Assembly: GCA_001599935.1 (NCBI GenBank)
Contig: BCIJ01000024.1
Coordinates: 62,001 to 126,000, forward strand
DNA length: 64,000 bases
Reading direction: 5' to 3'
DNA from: Holtermannia corniformis
Taxonomy: Eukaryota; Basidiomycota; Tremellomycetes; Holtermanniales
Shown one piece after another: positions 33,569-45,956 of the stretch (position 1 is the stretch's first letter; every line of letters begins with the position of its first letter). The notes below the pieces were generated by a model. It was not told the origin of the DNA, made no database searches, and saw only the letters and a program-made list of their open reading frames with translations. The position numbers and the translations under genes are program-made.

Positions 33569-35295
33569 ATGATGCGCCAAGTGCACCTGCGCGGCGTCAA
33601 CTATGATGGTGCGCTTGCGACATGCCAGACACCATCACTAACCATTGGCAGTGCACCTTTGGCAGATTTCCGAGTTCCTGACCGTCAGCGGTGAACTTGG
33701 AGGCTTCCGTATTGATACAGACGGCTCCTGACTGTGTGACAGGCGTCAAGCCAAAGGGCATCCACTTCATCGACGAGACCGAAAAGATCAAGACTGCAGT
33801 TTTCTACGTGCCCGAAGCCGAGATCTCGTCCATCTTGACGGCGCAGTTCAAGGCGATGCTCGCAAAGATGGACATTTCGCTGTGCGCTCCGTCTCGTCTT
33901 ACTCCCTGACAACCCACAAGCGCTAACTGACCATCGCGCAGCTACCTGCCGCTCAAGCAAACCAAGGCTGGAGCACAAGCGCCCATCCAGCAATACGCCC
34001 ACTATGCACCTTTCGCTGCGGGACCTGCACCTCCGCCTGCACCTGCACCTGTGATCGAGCCATCGATCGCCAAGATTACGATCCCGGCGTCGATCTCGCA
34101 CGCGCATTCCCAAGTGCCAAAGGACCAGGCTGAAGCGCCGAGGAACCTATACTTTACCGGGTTGCCGATGGCGTTGACCCAGTACGTGGTTTCAATCGGT
34201 TGCTGACAGCTCATCGTAGAGCTAAGCAAAGCTGACATCAGTCACAGAGATCAGTTCCGCATGCTGGCGACAAAGTGGGGCACGGTCGAGCACACGATGC
34301 TGCTCTCGGTCCTCGATGGCATGGGACGTAGGCGTGGCTTTGTCATCTACGACGATCATGCGGTCGCCAAGAAGGCGATGAAGGACTTGCACGGCGCTAA
34401 GATTAGGTGTGCATCGCTGTTGAGCTCAGACACCAGATTGCGCAGCTGACCGCCGGCCGATCAGTGGTCACTACATTGACGTGTCATGGGCCATGGTACA
34501 GAGGTACAGCAAGACGGGTCCTGCGAGTGAGTCTTTCGTACTTTACAAATGAATTGAATTGGCAATTGATGACTAGCACACCGCGACAACACCATCCCGA
34601 ACAGGCTGCACCACCCGCCGCAGCGGCAGACTATGAACGAGATCGAAGTCGAGTTGTCCAGCCCGCATACGAGTACGCAACCTGCATTTGTCAAGCCTGC
34701 AGTCAGTCCGCGTGTCGGCAGTCAGCCCGCGCCCGCGACGTCTCCTACACACAAGCTACAAAACATGGTCGCAACTCTGAGCGCTGGCGCTGCGCCTGGC
34801 TTGGCGATCGACAAGGTGCTTCTGCTAGAGTCTTTGGTAAGTCTATCACCTCTGGCGCGTGTACTACGACCACTGACTGTCGATCAGCCTCGCGTCTTCG
34901 TGTCCGACTACGGCCTCGCGCAAGCCTTCAAGTCATGGGGCACGATCAAGCGCACCTTTCTCTTCCCGCCGACGGCCGTGATCCCCACGCCGACTGGCTA
35001 TATCGAATTTCTCGATGCGCATGACGCCACGCTCTGCCTCGAAGCATGCCACGGCCTTCCGCTCGGTGATCAGCTACTCAAAGTCCGCTTCCTGAATCCT
35101 CAAGAGGTCTTTGCGCTTGGTTGGGCCAATGACCCGACACCGAGTCACGTCAAGATGGACGCCGCGGTCGTCGACACGTCGTCGGACGGCTGGGCTATGA
35201 ATGACCCAACGCCCGAGACGAGCTGGGAAGAGGTCGAGAGGCAGATGAAAGTCGTGCAAGAAGTTGGTGCTGAGCCGCAGCAAGGCAACCAATGA
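33569..35295 (+). CDS. RNA-binding protein with RRM domains
   Basis: The N-terminal part (VHLWQISEFLTVSGVKPKGI, then FIDETEKIKTAVFYVPEAEI) looks like a divergent RRM or cap-type fold. After an Ala/Pro linker comes a clear RRM: RNLYFTGLPMALTHRDQFRM, then LLSVLDGMGRRRGFVIYDDH and AVAKKAMKDLHGAKI (RNP2 and RNP1 positions). A third, divergent RRM is PRVFVSDYGLAQAFKSWGTI with PTPTGYIEFLDAHDATLCLE. The C-terminus is acidic and Trp-containing. About seven introns, some supported only by frame. It may act in splicing or mRNA regulation; the partner RNA is unknown. Tail-to-tail with the RING gene. Confidence 0.75.
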
Positions 35296-35637
35296 GCACG
35301 GTGGGTATCTGACGAGTCCAATCGGTCACTGATCTACCTCGCAGTCGCTCTGTACAGAACCAAGACCGTTGCGCGACTGATGCTCTGTTAATTTCTGCTG
35401 TCGTCACCGCCCTGTCTGCTCATTCACTGTCTGATTGTACTTCGCTGACGCTTATTGTCGATATGCATTGTCCTCTGCTGTGTCTTTCGCACTTGCTAAC
35501 TCGCATGCGTTCGGAAATGCTGTCTGACGGCAGGAATCCAGATGTGCTCACTTATACATACAATCACGACCACAACATGGACCGTACAACCCGACCAACA
35601 CTCTTTGCGCGCACACCCGCCTCGTTCACTGGCGCAG
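35296..35637. other. intergenic, tail to tail
   Basis: The 342 bp lie between the 3' ends of the RRM and RING genes. Nothing distinctive seen. Confidence 0.5.
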
Positions 35638-36467
35638 TCACACGAGCGGCACCAACGTTTCCACCCGCGTACCGCAGCCAAGACAGCGGCTGACTCTAGC
35701 CATGGCAGTTGCTTGACTGATCGAAAAGGCGAAGCAGACTTTGCAGATGGTGTGCTGTCATGGCGTGTCAGCGTCACCCCATCGCCGGGTGAGATACCCG
35801 TTGTGAGTAGTCGGACTCACTTGGCAGGGGTAGAGCTGAACGATGCCTTCTGGCTCGTAGCATGCACTGCAGCGTCTGCCTGTTCTTCCGACATCGACCG
35901 CCAGATCGATCACAGTGACAGCGTCGGCACGCTTGATGCGCTTCTCAGGCCTCGTCTCGAGGTCAACCAGCAACACAGCTGGCGTCGGAGACTGCTTGTC
36001 CGCGTCCGAGTCGACCAAGACCGGATCTGCTGTAGCTCGGAGCAAAGCTAGGGGCGCCTTGAGGATGATGGACGGCAGCAGTTGTTTCTGGTAGCCCATC
36101 GGTGGACGCTCGTCTTGCTCCTGCTCTGACGAGATATCAATCAGAGGCCCAGTGATAGGGACTTTTGCAGGCTGAGCAGCTCTGGCGGCATCTTTGATCG
36201 CTTGCATGAACCGAAGTGTGCTCTCGGGGGGTTTCTGGCCATTGACCGATCTCAGCGCAAGCGCACAGACGCTTCGACAGGTCACGCACCGAGACGTTTG
36301 GCATGAACAGCGGGGGGTTCCTCATCGCGACCGTAGCTTTTGATGACATCCTGGCTGCCTCTGTGATCTTTATCGACTGCTGGACGCTGCCTGCGATCAT
36401 TTTGACGTTCAAAGACAAGACCACCCAGTTGCAGTGTTTCATGTGACTCGGCCGCCAGCTCGGCCAT
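35638..36467 (-). CDS. protein with C-terminal RING-type zinc finger
   Basis: A likely E3 ubiquitin ligase by domain. The C-terminus reads RRCSACYEPEGIVQLYPCQH, then TICKVCF and, after a spacer, SRCLGCGTRV: C-x2-C, C-x-H-x2-C-x2-C and C-x2-C fit a RING or RING-like cross-brace. It is completed by an intron with donor GTGAGT. The preceding region is low-complexity with an acidic ISSEQEQDERPP. The start MAELAAESHETLQLGG at 36467 is the first ATG after an in-frame stop. The junction near 36260-36295 is uncertain: a 35-nt intron gives KRLGASVNGQKPPEST, a longer one is possible. Confidence 0.7.
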
Positions 36468-36550
36468 GTCCGTGCGCGACTGTCTTTCCTTTGGCCATGG
36501 CACCGTGACCTTGCGGCGGGCTTCAAGAGTTCTTCGGCCTCGCAGCCGTC
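36468..36550. promoter_or_regulatory. 83-bp head-to-head promoter
   Basis: The RING gene and the large axis-like gene start 83 bp apart on opposite strands. If both starts are right, their transcripts overlap or share one core promoter. Confidence 0.45.
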
Positions 36551-39500
36551 ATGTCGAGCTCGAAGAAGAAGACGCCAGACCCCATCCTGAGAGCGATCGC
36601 AGAAATCGGAGATCGCGCGGTCGAGTCCCGTCTCAAGAAGCTGTGGAAGGAGGGTCACGACGAGGCGGCCGAAATTGTGAGCTTTACGCCTGCTCGCTAA
36701 TAGGGTCCTTGGATGCTGACCAGATGTCATGCAGGATACGTCTGATACACCCGAATCGACTTTGGACCAGTTTGTCGAGAAAGTGGGTTGATAGATCGCC
36801 CGTGCTTTGGCTTGGGCTCACTCTTGCACGACCAGCTCGGCGCAGATGAGAACGCGAAATGGCCGTTCATAATCTTCTCGCTGGTCTCGCTCCTGCTTAG
36901 TCACGTACTGAGGCGACTCACTCACTGGCATAACGCTCGACTCGCGACGACTAAGCAACACGCTGGCGCACAGACCCCCGAGGCTCGGGCGCTGGCCAAG
37001 AGGGTGGACACGGAGCATCTCCAGCACTTGCAGTCGTGGGGTCAGGTCGTGAACGATTGCCGAGCTGCACTGTTAGTACTTTCTTGGTGCTGCATCAGCA
37101 TTAGCTTACATTCGCCTCAGTTCGACTGTCAGCTTCAGGCAGTGTAGCGGTGTCTAAGCTGACCTGGTGACATTCAACAGAGCATTGCAAGCGCAGCGAC
37201 CGAAGATGATACGCGCAAAGGTACGTCAAAGCGTTTGCATCTGACTCATTGGTTGATCGTCTTCAGCCTATGCGAGTCTATCCAAGGCGACTGTCACCGC
37301 TCTCAGCTTCATGTTGAGCCTCATGCCGGAACAAGCCACTCGAGCTCATCTCAGCCGCGAGGTGCGTCCGGCGAATCACTCACAGGAACTCTCGCTCATG
37401 TACTGTAGATGGCAGACTCGCTCAGCGATCTCGCACAACACTCACCGCAGATCAAGGAATGGCTTACAGACGACAATGTTCTCGGCTTGTGTGTCTTGCG
37501 CTTCATGGCCAGGAGTCACAGCTCATGCCATTTCTCAGACAAGCCTTGGGGAAAGCACTTTATCGCAGTCGCTGTCCGTTGAACGACCTCGCCAACGCTT
37601 GACTAACCTCTGCGCTCAGCTACCTTTCTGACCAGCTCACTCCTTGACCTTGCCGATCGCCTGCTGCCGGACCAAGACCTCGAAGCTCGAGCCAAGCAAG
37701 TCCAGAAACTCTTCACTGTAAAATTCTGGTCACCGGCCGACGCTGCGCGGCTTGCAGAGCTGATGCTTGGCGCCGTAAACCATCGTTTCATGACCGTTCG
37801 TGACGAGCACCGCAAGTCTGCATTTGGGCTGACTATGCACGCAGAACTGCCAGAAGATCATGGTCAACCTCGCGTCTTTGAGTGACAAAAGGTCAGCGCT
37901 CACTAACGTTGACTATCAGATGTCTGACCCGTTTTGGCTGACGTTCACCAGGCCTCAGCCTTTCATCCTCGAAGCCTGCGTGCACGACGGTGACGACCTG
38001 CTGAGCAACGCCTACACGCAACAAATGATCAAGAGCCGGAGCCAGCTGATTTGGGTGGAACGATCGGCCCTGGCTCTCTTGGTCCAAAGTGTGAGCACGG
38101 CACGATTGTAATATGAGCTTACGTACTGACGCTTTGCAGCACGACGAGGCCAAGGAGATTGCGGAGACGGAGTACATCTACAAGTATCAAGGCATCTCCA
38201 ACTTTCGCGCCATCAAGAACAAGCATTTTGATGGTGCGCCAGGGGTCAGCGAACGTGTGCTGGCGACTTACGATACTTCGCAGGGTACTGCTGCACCTAC
38301 ACTGATGACAAGATTCACAAGCTCGAATTGAGGGTTGAACAGAACTCTGGGCTGCTCGACAAGCTGAGGAACAAAGTCGAAGCTGCTAAAGTGAGCATTG
38401 CTTGTTGCTTGGCAGCTCTGGCTGACTCAGGATCAGCTTGACCACTTCTTCCAATCGATGGCTACTGATCTCGAAGACTTCCCGCCTCTTCCGAGCGTCA
38501 AGGTCTCCCGCGCACTCAACTTGGCCGTTGCCGCTCCGCTCAACACTGGCAACGCAAGCTTCGCGTCCAGACGGGACCAGCAGAGTCGCAGTACGTCTTG
38601 CGCTATATGCCCGATGTTGATCATCAGCTGATTACGGTCTGCTGCAGTGGTCGAGACCCAAACGCAAAACAGCCCGGAGTCCACTACTGTGCCGCCCGTT
38701 GTCTTGTCGAAAGGTCAGCGTCAGAGCATTGCTACCTGTGACTGTCTCCTTTGGAGCTGATCTCAGCATAGAAATCGACGCGAACGATCAGCTGTCTTTC
38801 ATGAGACCTCGCGGGTTGACGGGTTCAGACGAAGGCGAGCAGGACGCCATCGACTTGCTAGCGGCCGATGGCCCGAGTGGGTTGTACGCGCAAGATGATC
38901 GAGCTGACCCATCGACCGAGTAGATGATGCGCAAATCAGCCCTCAACCGAAACCGCCCTTGAAGCCGACGAAACATCACCCTGCCGCATCAAAAGCCAAG
39001 GTGTCCGAGTCGAGTCACGGCCCGATCACTCGACAGAGTGCTGCACGCTTTGCGGTCGAACAGGGTACGCTTTGCGGTCGAGCTACGTATAGGCATTGAC
39101 TGTTTGCAGAAATCCCGATTCAAGCTCCGGCGGCAACGGCGAAATGGTCTATGGGATTCAAAACGCCGGCAGCCCAGCCTCTACTGGACAACGGCGGCGC
39201 TGCTACGAAGCGCGCGGCTCAGCAACAAGGTATGCGGCGTGATGCTTGCGCACCGTGGCGCTGACTGATGTTGATGACGATGACGAACCCTCTTCAGACT
39301 TGAGCCCCGCGCCTTCACAATCCGATGAGATGCAGATCGATAAACAGTCGGCGCAAGCTGGCCAACAAGCCCAAGGTATGCGCTTGGCGACCACAGGATA
39401 GGACCACAGCTGACATATGCCAGATGTCTTCCGCTCGCAGCTCATACCGCTGACGGCTAGAGCCAGAAAGCCATCTGCTTCGCAGGAGCCTACGAGCGTG

Positions 39501-40942
39501 ATTAACTTTGATGCTCAGACGGCTCCCACTGTCGCCCCTGCAATAAACGCTAAGCGAATCGAAATCTCCATCGCAACCGCTCCTGGCGAATTAGCGCACG
39601 GCGGTGCTGTGAGCGAACATGTCATCACGCCTCATGCGGCAGTTGCCAACCTTCCCCAGGAGGATCTGGATCATCCCAAGTCATCGACAGCCAACACCGC
39701 ACGCTTCCCTCCGCCCCTTATCGCGTCGCATGATGACGGCACCCCCAAGATCAACCTGATCCAAGTCAACAAGAAAACGGCAACGAAGATCGCCAGTTAC
39801 CCGCAAAATCAAGTGGCGCCACCTGCTAACTCAAAACAGCATCAGCAGGCCCCTTCCAAAGAGACTGCAGACGATGACGATTCAGCCGAGAGTCAGTACA
39901 TCAAGCGTCAAATGCAACAGGTAAACTACACAGAGACATCCTTGTCACAATAACACTACTTGCAGTTCCGACCTGACGAAAAGGACGAACCAGATTACGC
40001 TGATGACGAGGATGTCACCATGGTCGATGACGCGCCTGAACTTCCAGCAAAGGTTATGATCAATCTGTACCAGGCGAATGGTAAGTCTTAGCGTGCGAGT
40101 CCCCGGGGTACGTTCTGATCTGTTTCAGCAGAAAGTCAAGACAAGCCGAAGAGTCCGACGCCGGCAAGACACCAACCGATCCAGATTGCAGTTCACGAGC
40201 CCGTCGAAGCGCCACCCCGCCAAGCTGCTACACAGATCGAAGCAGCGGTCAAGTCGTCAGTGCAGCCCCCTGTGACCCTTGACAAGCCGTCGAAGACTTC
40301 AAATGGGGTCACGTACGCAAACAAGAACAACCTCGTCTGCGAGGAGCACGAAGTCGTACCGCGGCTCAAGCATTCCAAGCGGAAGCAGGTTGAACTCGAA
40401 GGCGATGACGCCAGGCCGGCAGTCAAGCCAAAACGTATCAAGACAGTCCAGGACGGGACCAAACCGCGTCACAAGAAACCACGTCTGGACGCGCATCCGG
40501 ATGAGACGGAGTTGTTCTCAGAGTCTGATCCGCTGTATGCTGATTGCAAAGGTATCGCCACGGTAAGTCCTTCCAGGCAAGACGGTAGCTCAGCTAAAAT
40601 GGTGGGCCAGCTACTCGGGAAGCACTTTGCGGCTTGCATCGAAGATATGAAGTCGCCAGTGGGCAAAGACGCCATGGGCATGCTGAGCGAGGGTAAGGAG
40701 TGCGTACAGAAAACCTTACAACACAAGTCAGTCGAACGAGAGCAGGGACGCCAATGCTGATATGGCCTTCAAGCACGTTGATCCTCGATGACTGCTCTAG
40801 CTTGCACCGAAAAGCATCAGATCTCGAAGCAACCATCATTGCCAAAGTCACCCAACACCAGCAGGGTGTTGGCGAATACACGAGCGGCGCCATCGCGAGG
40901 GGCAAAGCCCAGGCATGGACATGGTCCAACATCTCATTCTGA
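36551..40942 (+). CDS. large protein, possibly SYCP2/Red1-like chromosome axis
   Basis: At least 15 short exons join in frame. N-terminal half: helical, armadillo-like repeats (SSSKKKTPDPILRAIAEIGD, KWPFIIFSLVSLLLSHVLRR, KATVTALSFMLSLMPEQA, FLTSSLLDLADRLLPDQDLE), then a compact beta-like domain (SDPFWLTFTRPQPFILEACV, SRSQLIWVERSALALL). This helical-plus-beta order, the disordered Lys/Pro-rich middle with acidic patches (DYADDEDVTMVDDAPE), and a C-terminal coiled coil (KMVGQLLGKHFAACIEDM, LDDCSSLHRKASDLEATIIA) are the layout of SYCP2/Red1/Rec10 meiotic axis proteins. No sequence identity proves the link, and the splice choice near 37490 is ambiguous. Other nuclear scaffolds are possible. Confidence 0.55.
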
Positions 40943-41140
40943 GGTTGTATAGGTCTTCAAGTGTGTATAGTAGACGCTGAGACGTAGCGAATGCTATTGT
41001 AGAGTACATGATGAGCTGATATGCCATTGAGCAGCGACGGCGACCAGTCTCAGCTTGCGCGCTTTCGCCACTCGGACCGCCGAATGCAGTCGCACATCCT
41101 TTGATCAACGGCAACGATATTCCCATACGATACATTCACC

Positions 41141-43542
41141 ATGGCTTCCTCGGCGTCACTGGCAGCCTTGAAGCTACCAGAGCTCAAAGCCAAGGCTAAA
41201 GAGGTACGAGTGGATCAACAATCCGTTAAGAGCTCAATTGACATCTCTCAGCTCGGCATCAAGGGTTACTCGAAGCTCAACAAGCCCGACCTCGTCTCAA
41301 AGCTCGTTGCTCATCTACAGCTCACTGCGCAAGGTGCCTCTTCTGGAGCAGCTACATCAACTTTGACGAGCGTCTCGGCTCGCCCAGCCGCTGCGAGCGG
41401 CGCATCCAGCGGTCGGAAGTCCACAACCAAGTCGCAGCCGTCGAATCGCCATGCCGCGATCTCGACTTCAATTCAAGCTGTGCCGGTAGCTGCTCAACCC
41501 GATGCAGCGCAGACCGAGGCGCCTACAGCTAAGGACTCAAGCCAACCAGCCGCCAACGCGGTCGTTGTACAGCTTCCCTCTGCCCGCGAAGTCGTGAGCG
41601 GATTGCAAGCTAAGGACCAAAGTGTGAATATCGAAGCAAGCAGTGCGGCGCACCGCACGATCCTTCGCGGTGCCGAGCCAGCTGTTTCTTCGCACATCAT
41701 ACCGGGTCCTTCATCTAAGGGTCCTGAAGTGGAATCCGCTGCCAAGAAGCGCTCGGCTCCACCTCCCCTGTTGCCACCAATCAAGAAGCACAAGACTGGT
41801 AGCTACATGGACGCTACCTTCAAGAACCCAGCGGTCGCTACCAAGGCTACCAGTCTCGTGCTCGCAGAGAGCAGCAAGACCAATCAACTATCCACGAGTC
41901 GTAGCGCAAGATTCGGCGACAGGAACGACCAGGTCCGTGGCCAAAGCGTGTTCTTACAGATCTATTGCTGAAATCTTCGTATGATTAGGCTTTTAAAGTG
42001 ACACCGTCCGTCAAGACTAAAGTCAAGCCTTTCGAGCCACTCAAAGTCGTTGTGCCGCCCGCACCGCCTCTCAAGGACACTCCAGAACCGACCGTCGTAT
42101 CACCTCGTGACCTAGCACGATCTTTGGTGCATCTGCAACATGCTAGTACTCAAGACAGGACGCAGTACCATATCGACTACATCGCAAGCTCATGGCAGGA
42201 GACAATGATGCGAAATCTGAACGCCAATCGGTCTGCGCCAATGCTCAACCCACCCTTCCCAAGCGCTGTTGGCATGCCAAGGTCATCTGCCACAGCGCAC
42301 CTCGCATTCCAGGGGCTTCACCCGAAAATCTATGAAGAGTCGACCAAGACGCTCGAGGTCGCCCTGCGCTTCTGGACGGCGCGCTTGCACACGGAAGTCT
42401 ACATCGGGTCTCTGACAGCCGACGGAAGCACCAGGCTTGATCTGCTCGGACCAGACGTCAGCCTTTGGCCTGTGATCACAAAGTGCGAACCGGTCCTGGA
42501 CGAGGTGTGGCTGATCGAGACGCAATGTCGTATGATGGGCGTCGAACAGCAGAAGCGAATCGGGGTCTCGACCTCTGCTCGCAAGCGCACGCTCACCACG
42601 GCGAGTCAATCGACGATGGGCGCAGAGCCACAACGATGGGTGCAGACGTCAACATACCTCGTGCTGGCGAGTATCGGTGAAGTCATCTCAGCGCCTGTGT
42701 CCACGGAGAGCGAATCATCTTCTCAAGGCGCAACGACCCACACGATCTGCGGCTGCCCGATCCGCGATGACTGGTATAATTTCCTCGCGCCGTACCTCGC
42801 CGAAGCCACCCCGAAGAGCAACTTCGATCTCCTGCTCGGCGCCGAAGTTGACGCATTGGCAACCGACTTGGCTGAAGCGGAGGATCAGCGGCAACCTCCG
42901 AGTGTCAACTCGCTTGTCAAGACCAAGAACGCATGGGAGTTCCCCCAAGGTATCTCACGAAAGTGGCACCAGATCTGGACTGCCATGAACGCTGCATTCG
43001 AGCGCGATGCTTTCGAAGTGGCACAAAGAGCGGTGTTGTCGAGCTGTATGCCGCATGGGTGAGCTATGAGTGTCTCCCGGTAGGCTTCAGCTCATATATT
43101 GCAGCATGAGCGGCTCGGTGATGCGCCTGATCGAACAAGACGCAGTGTTTACCGGCACCCCTGTCACCTTGACCGAGCGCGTCCTCAACCAGTCTATGGA
43201 TCACCCTGATTTGTTCCTTGCTGAGTGAGTTTACGGTACCAATGCTGCGTCTCACTGACCACATACAGAGCCGATCAGGTCGAAAGAGTGCACCTTCCTG
43301 GACATTTCCTCCACCCCGAGGTCGCCTTTGTGGAGCGTAACGGCGGCCGCACCGACCTTGTCCTCCGCTCGACAGGTCAAGTGATTGGTATCGAGGATCA
43401 GGGTGGCGTCTGTGCTACGTGGTGCGGGATTCTGGGCTGCGACATGCACGGCAAGCCTGTGATGCCAGCAGAGCAAGCAGCATGGTGGCACAAGTGGGAA
43501 TCGCAAGCTCAAGGACTGCACTGCGACCTTGCATTCGAATGA
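41141..43542 (+). CDS. SAP-domain protein
   Basis: The N-terminus across the first intron reads LAALKLPELKAKAKE then LGIKGYSKLNKPDLVSKLVA, a SAP helix-extended-helix motif, which in other proteins binds AT-rich DNA or RNA. A disordered Ala/Ser/Pro-rich linker follows with an NLS-like KKRSAPPPLLPPIKKHKTG. The C-terminal half is ordered and unrecognised: YHIDYIASSWQETMMRNLNA, LEVALRFWTARLHTEVYIGS, IWTAMNAAFERDAFEVAQ, and a final segment with GIEDQGGVCATWCGILGCDM (Cys/His-rich). About five exons. The start at 41141 is the first ATG. Probably nuclear. Confidence 0.75.
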
Positions 43543-43731
43543 GCCGATGAGGAGCCTGGCGTGCATTGTAAACAAGTGTATATATGATAACAGTGTGTAT
43601 AGTCGCTTTGACGAACCTAGCTTACCCTCGCCGGCTCGATAGCGTCAACGCAGAAAGCTCCGCTCCGCCACCCGCTGGTACGCAACCCTGGCTCATCAAC
43701 GTTCACTAAGCACCTCGACAACGTCAGGAGC

Positions 43732-45784
43732 ATGCCCTATAGAGCGCCAGACTCGCATGTCTGGTTCAGATCGCCCTCGCCCATCTTCTCCCCGCCGACA
43801 CCGCCGCCGTCAAATCCCGCGTCCAGTCCCACAAAGCCAAGCGCAATTCTGCAGGCCATCGATGATGCCTCTAGCACCGTCTTTGCTGTCGCAGCTCCCA
43901 AAGTACCCACATCAAAGCGTAGTGCTACTCAGGCGGCGCCAGAGCCTGCGTCGACCCGCAAAAGCGCGCAGCAGAGCATTGCTGGGTATCTGCTGAATGG
44001 CAACAAGGAGGGTCAGAAAGTGAAGCAGCCCGCTGCCAAGGTCGCTGGCAAAAGAGGCTCGCAGAGCAAGATTGTCTTTGACAAGTTTCGTGAGTACGAC
44101 ACTGCATCTCCAGTCACTGATTTGCCTTCGATGGCAGCACCAAACAAGGTCCACGACACAACACTGCCGATCATTGCCGGACTACAGAAGCAAGCAGCGA
44201 TCGCGGCAAAGCGACAAGACAATTCATCTACAGCGTCGTCGCCTGCATTCAGTGCACGCTCGGCCAGGACAAGTTCGAAAGGCATCGCCGTCTCTGGTGC
44301 AAAGTCGCGGCGACTGGAGAGAGTCGACCACTACGAGCCCGCCATAGTCAAGACGGAGCCCATCAGCATCATCGCGTGTGACTGGCTCGACCAGAATCTC
44401 GAGTCACTGCTTCCTCCATTGTCAGACGACGAAGTGGCCGAGCTCTCGGGGTCGCAGAAGTATGATGACGATGTGGAGTACTCAGACAGCGCGAGCCTTC
44501 GGTTCCAGTCACATCAGCACCGCCGCCCTTCCAGCGATACTCAGATCGCGACACCGCTTGCATCCACGGCCTGCGTGAGCCATCCTACGCCATACACGCC
44601 GGCGATTCATGAAACACACGCCGCTCACTGCGTGGTTGATGAGGCACCGTGTGTCACTCGTGGAGGACAAAATCTCTCTGCAAGTCCATCGCAAGGACCA
44701 CACGATGAGACGCAGCAGCGCCATATCATATCTGACGATGGTGAGTCAAGCACGATCTGTGTTCGATGAGCAATGTTGCAGCGCAGCTGACACATCTTCA
44801 GTCCCGTTCGCGCCCAAGCCCAGACGCATGGCAGCTTCCGCCAGCGTTGCAGCAACGCCATACATCACCTCGAGCTCACGAAAACGCACGCCACCGTCTC
44901 CATCTCCGACTTCCGCGACCCAAAGCCAGAGCTCAGCCACCTCTTTGGATCCCTATCGACATCGCGACTTTGACGCGACGTCTGACGCCGACTGGACGAC
45001 TCTCAAACCTCAGCGCCCGGTCAAGAACACGCTCCCGATGCAAACCAAGATTGCTGCGTCGAAAAAGTTCGTCTTGCCGGCTAGAGTCTTCGGTCAAGCA
45101 TCGAAGGCAGTTGTATCACCTAGCAAGAGGATGACGGCAGAGAAGCGCGTAGCAATGAAGCGCGGAGTCGCGCTCTACATGCCCAGTGCTGCGTCTTCAA
45201 GCCCCGTCAAGCCCTACAGCATCGCCACGATCGCGGGCAAGCGCTATGGACCGCAATTCATGGAAGACTCTCCTCAAGACGAGGCGACGTCGGATGCAGC
45301 TACCAGCTCCACGCCCGGCGCAACAAATAACGACTTGGCTGTACCCGGTCCTCAGCTTGCACGCCCGTCGAAGCTGCACAAGTACGCTTTCGATGGTGGC
45401 GTAAGCGACTGGGAAGAGCTTCCTCGTCCGCTCACCGTTGCGCCATCGAGCACCTCGTTCAATGACCCCGATTTCACGCCTGCGTGTCAAGCGCTGTACC
45501 CGTCCGCACCAAAGAAGCCGACCAGCGAGTCGATGATGACTCAACCACTCGACATACTGCTGAGTGCCGATCGACCATTTGACAACCCTCTGTCACCGCC
45601 CTCACCTTCCTCACAGTCAGCCGTACTCTCGTACGATTCCGATGCGATCCGCTACGCAGCGTGGCGATGCGCCGCGCTGAGCATTGAGCTGACCTCCCGG
45701 TCTGCCGCCTTGGAAGCCAAGCTGGGCACGCACTATGAGCGCGTACTGACGATGATGGGTCTCAGGGCGCCTGTATCTGATTGA
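43732..45784 (+). CDS. disordered, probably nuclear protein
   Basis: Not recognised. Two exons joined by one intron (about 44753-44813) give about 660 residues. The first half is Pro/Ser/Ala-rich, with a conserved-looking KSAQQSIAGYLLNGNKE that loosely resembles a PCNA-binding box (Q-x2-I-x2-Y-L, second aromatic missing). An acidic SDDEVAEL follows. The second half has TLPMQTKIAASKKFVLPARV, basic patches and an ordered helical end (AIRYAAWRCAALSIELTSRS) then ALEAKLGTHYERVLTMMG. Same strand and spacing as its neighbours on both sides, with 189 bp to the SAP gene. Confidence 0.7.
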
Positions 45785-45956
45785 AGTGTATCATCTGCGA
45801 AGAGCGAGAAGAAGCAGTTTGTAAGATAGTAACATGTCATCTACCGTCGATTGATACAGGTGCGGTCGACCGCCACCGCGCAAAGTCCGTTCGTTGCCAC
45901 CCGTTCAACTTGTCTACCATCACAATCACCCTCTCTGCTGACATCCCAACCACCAG

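Noticed and set aside
43960..44000. PCNA-binding box in the disordered protein
   Set aside because: The second aromatic residue of the motif is missing, so it is only a loose resemblance.
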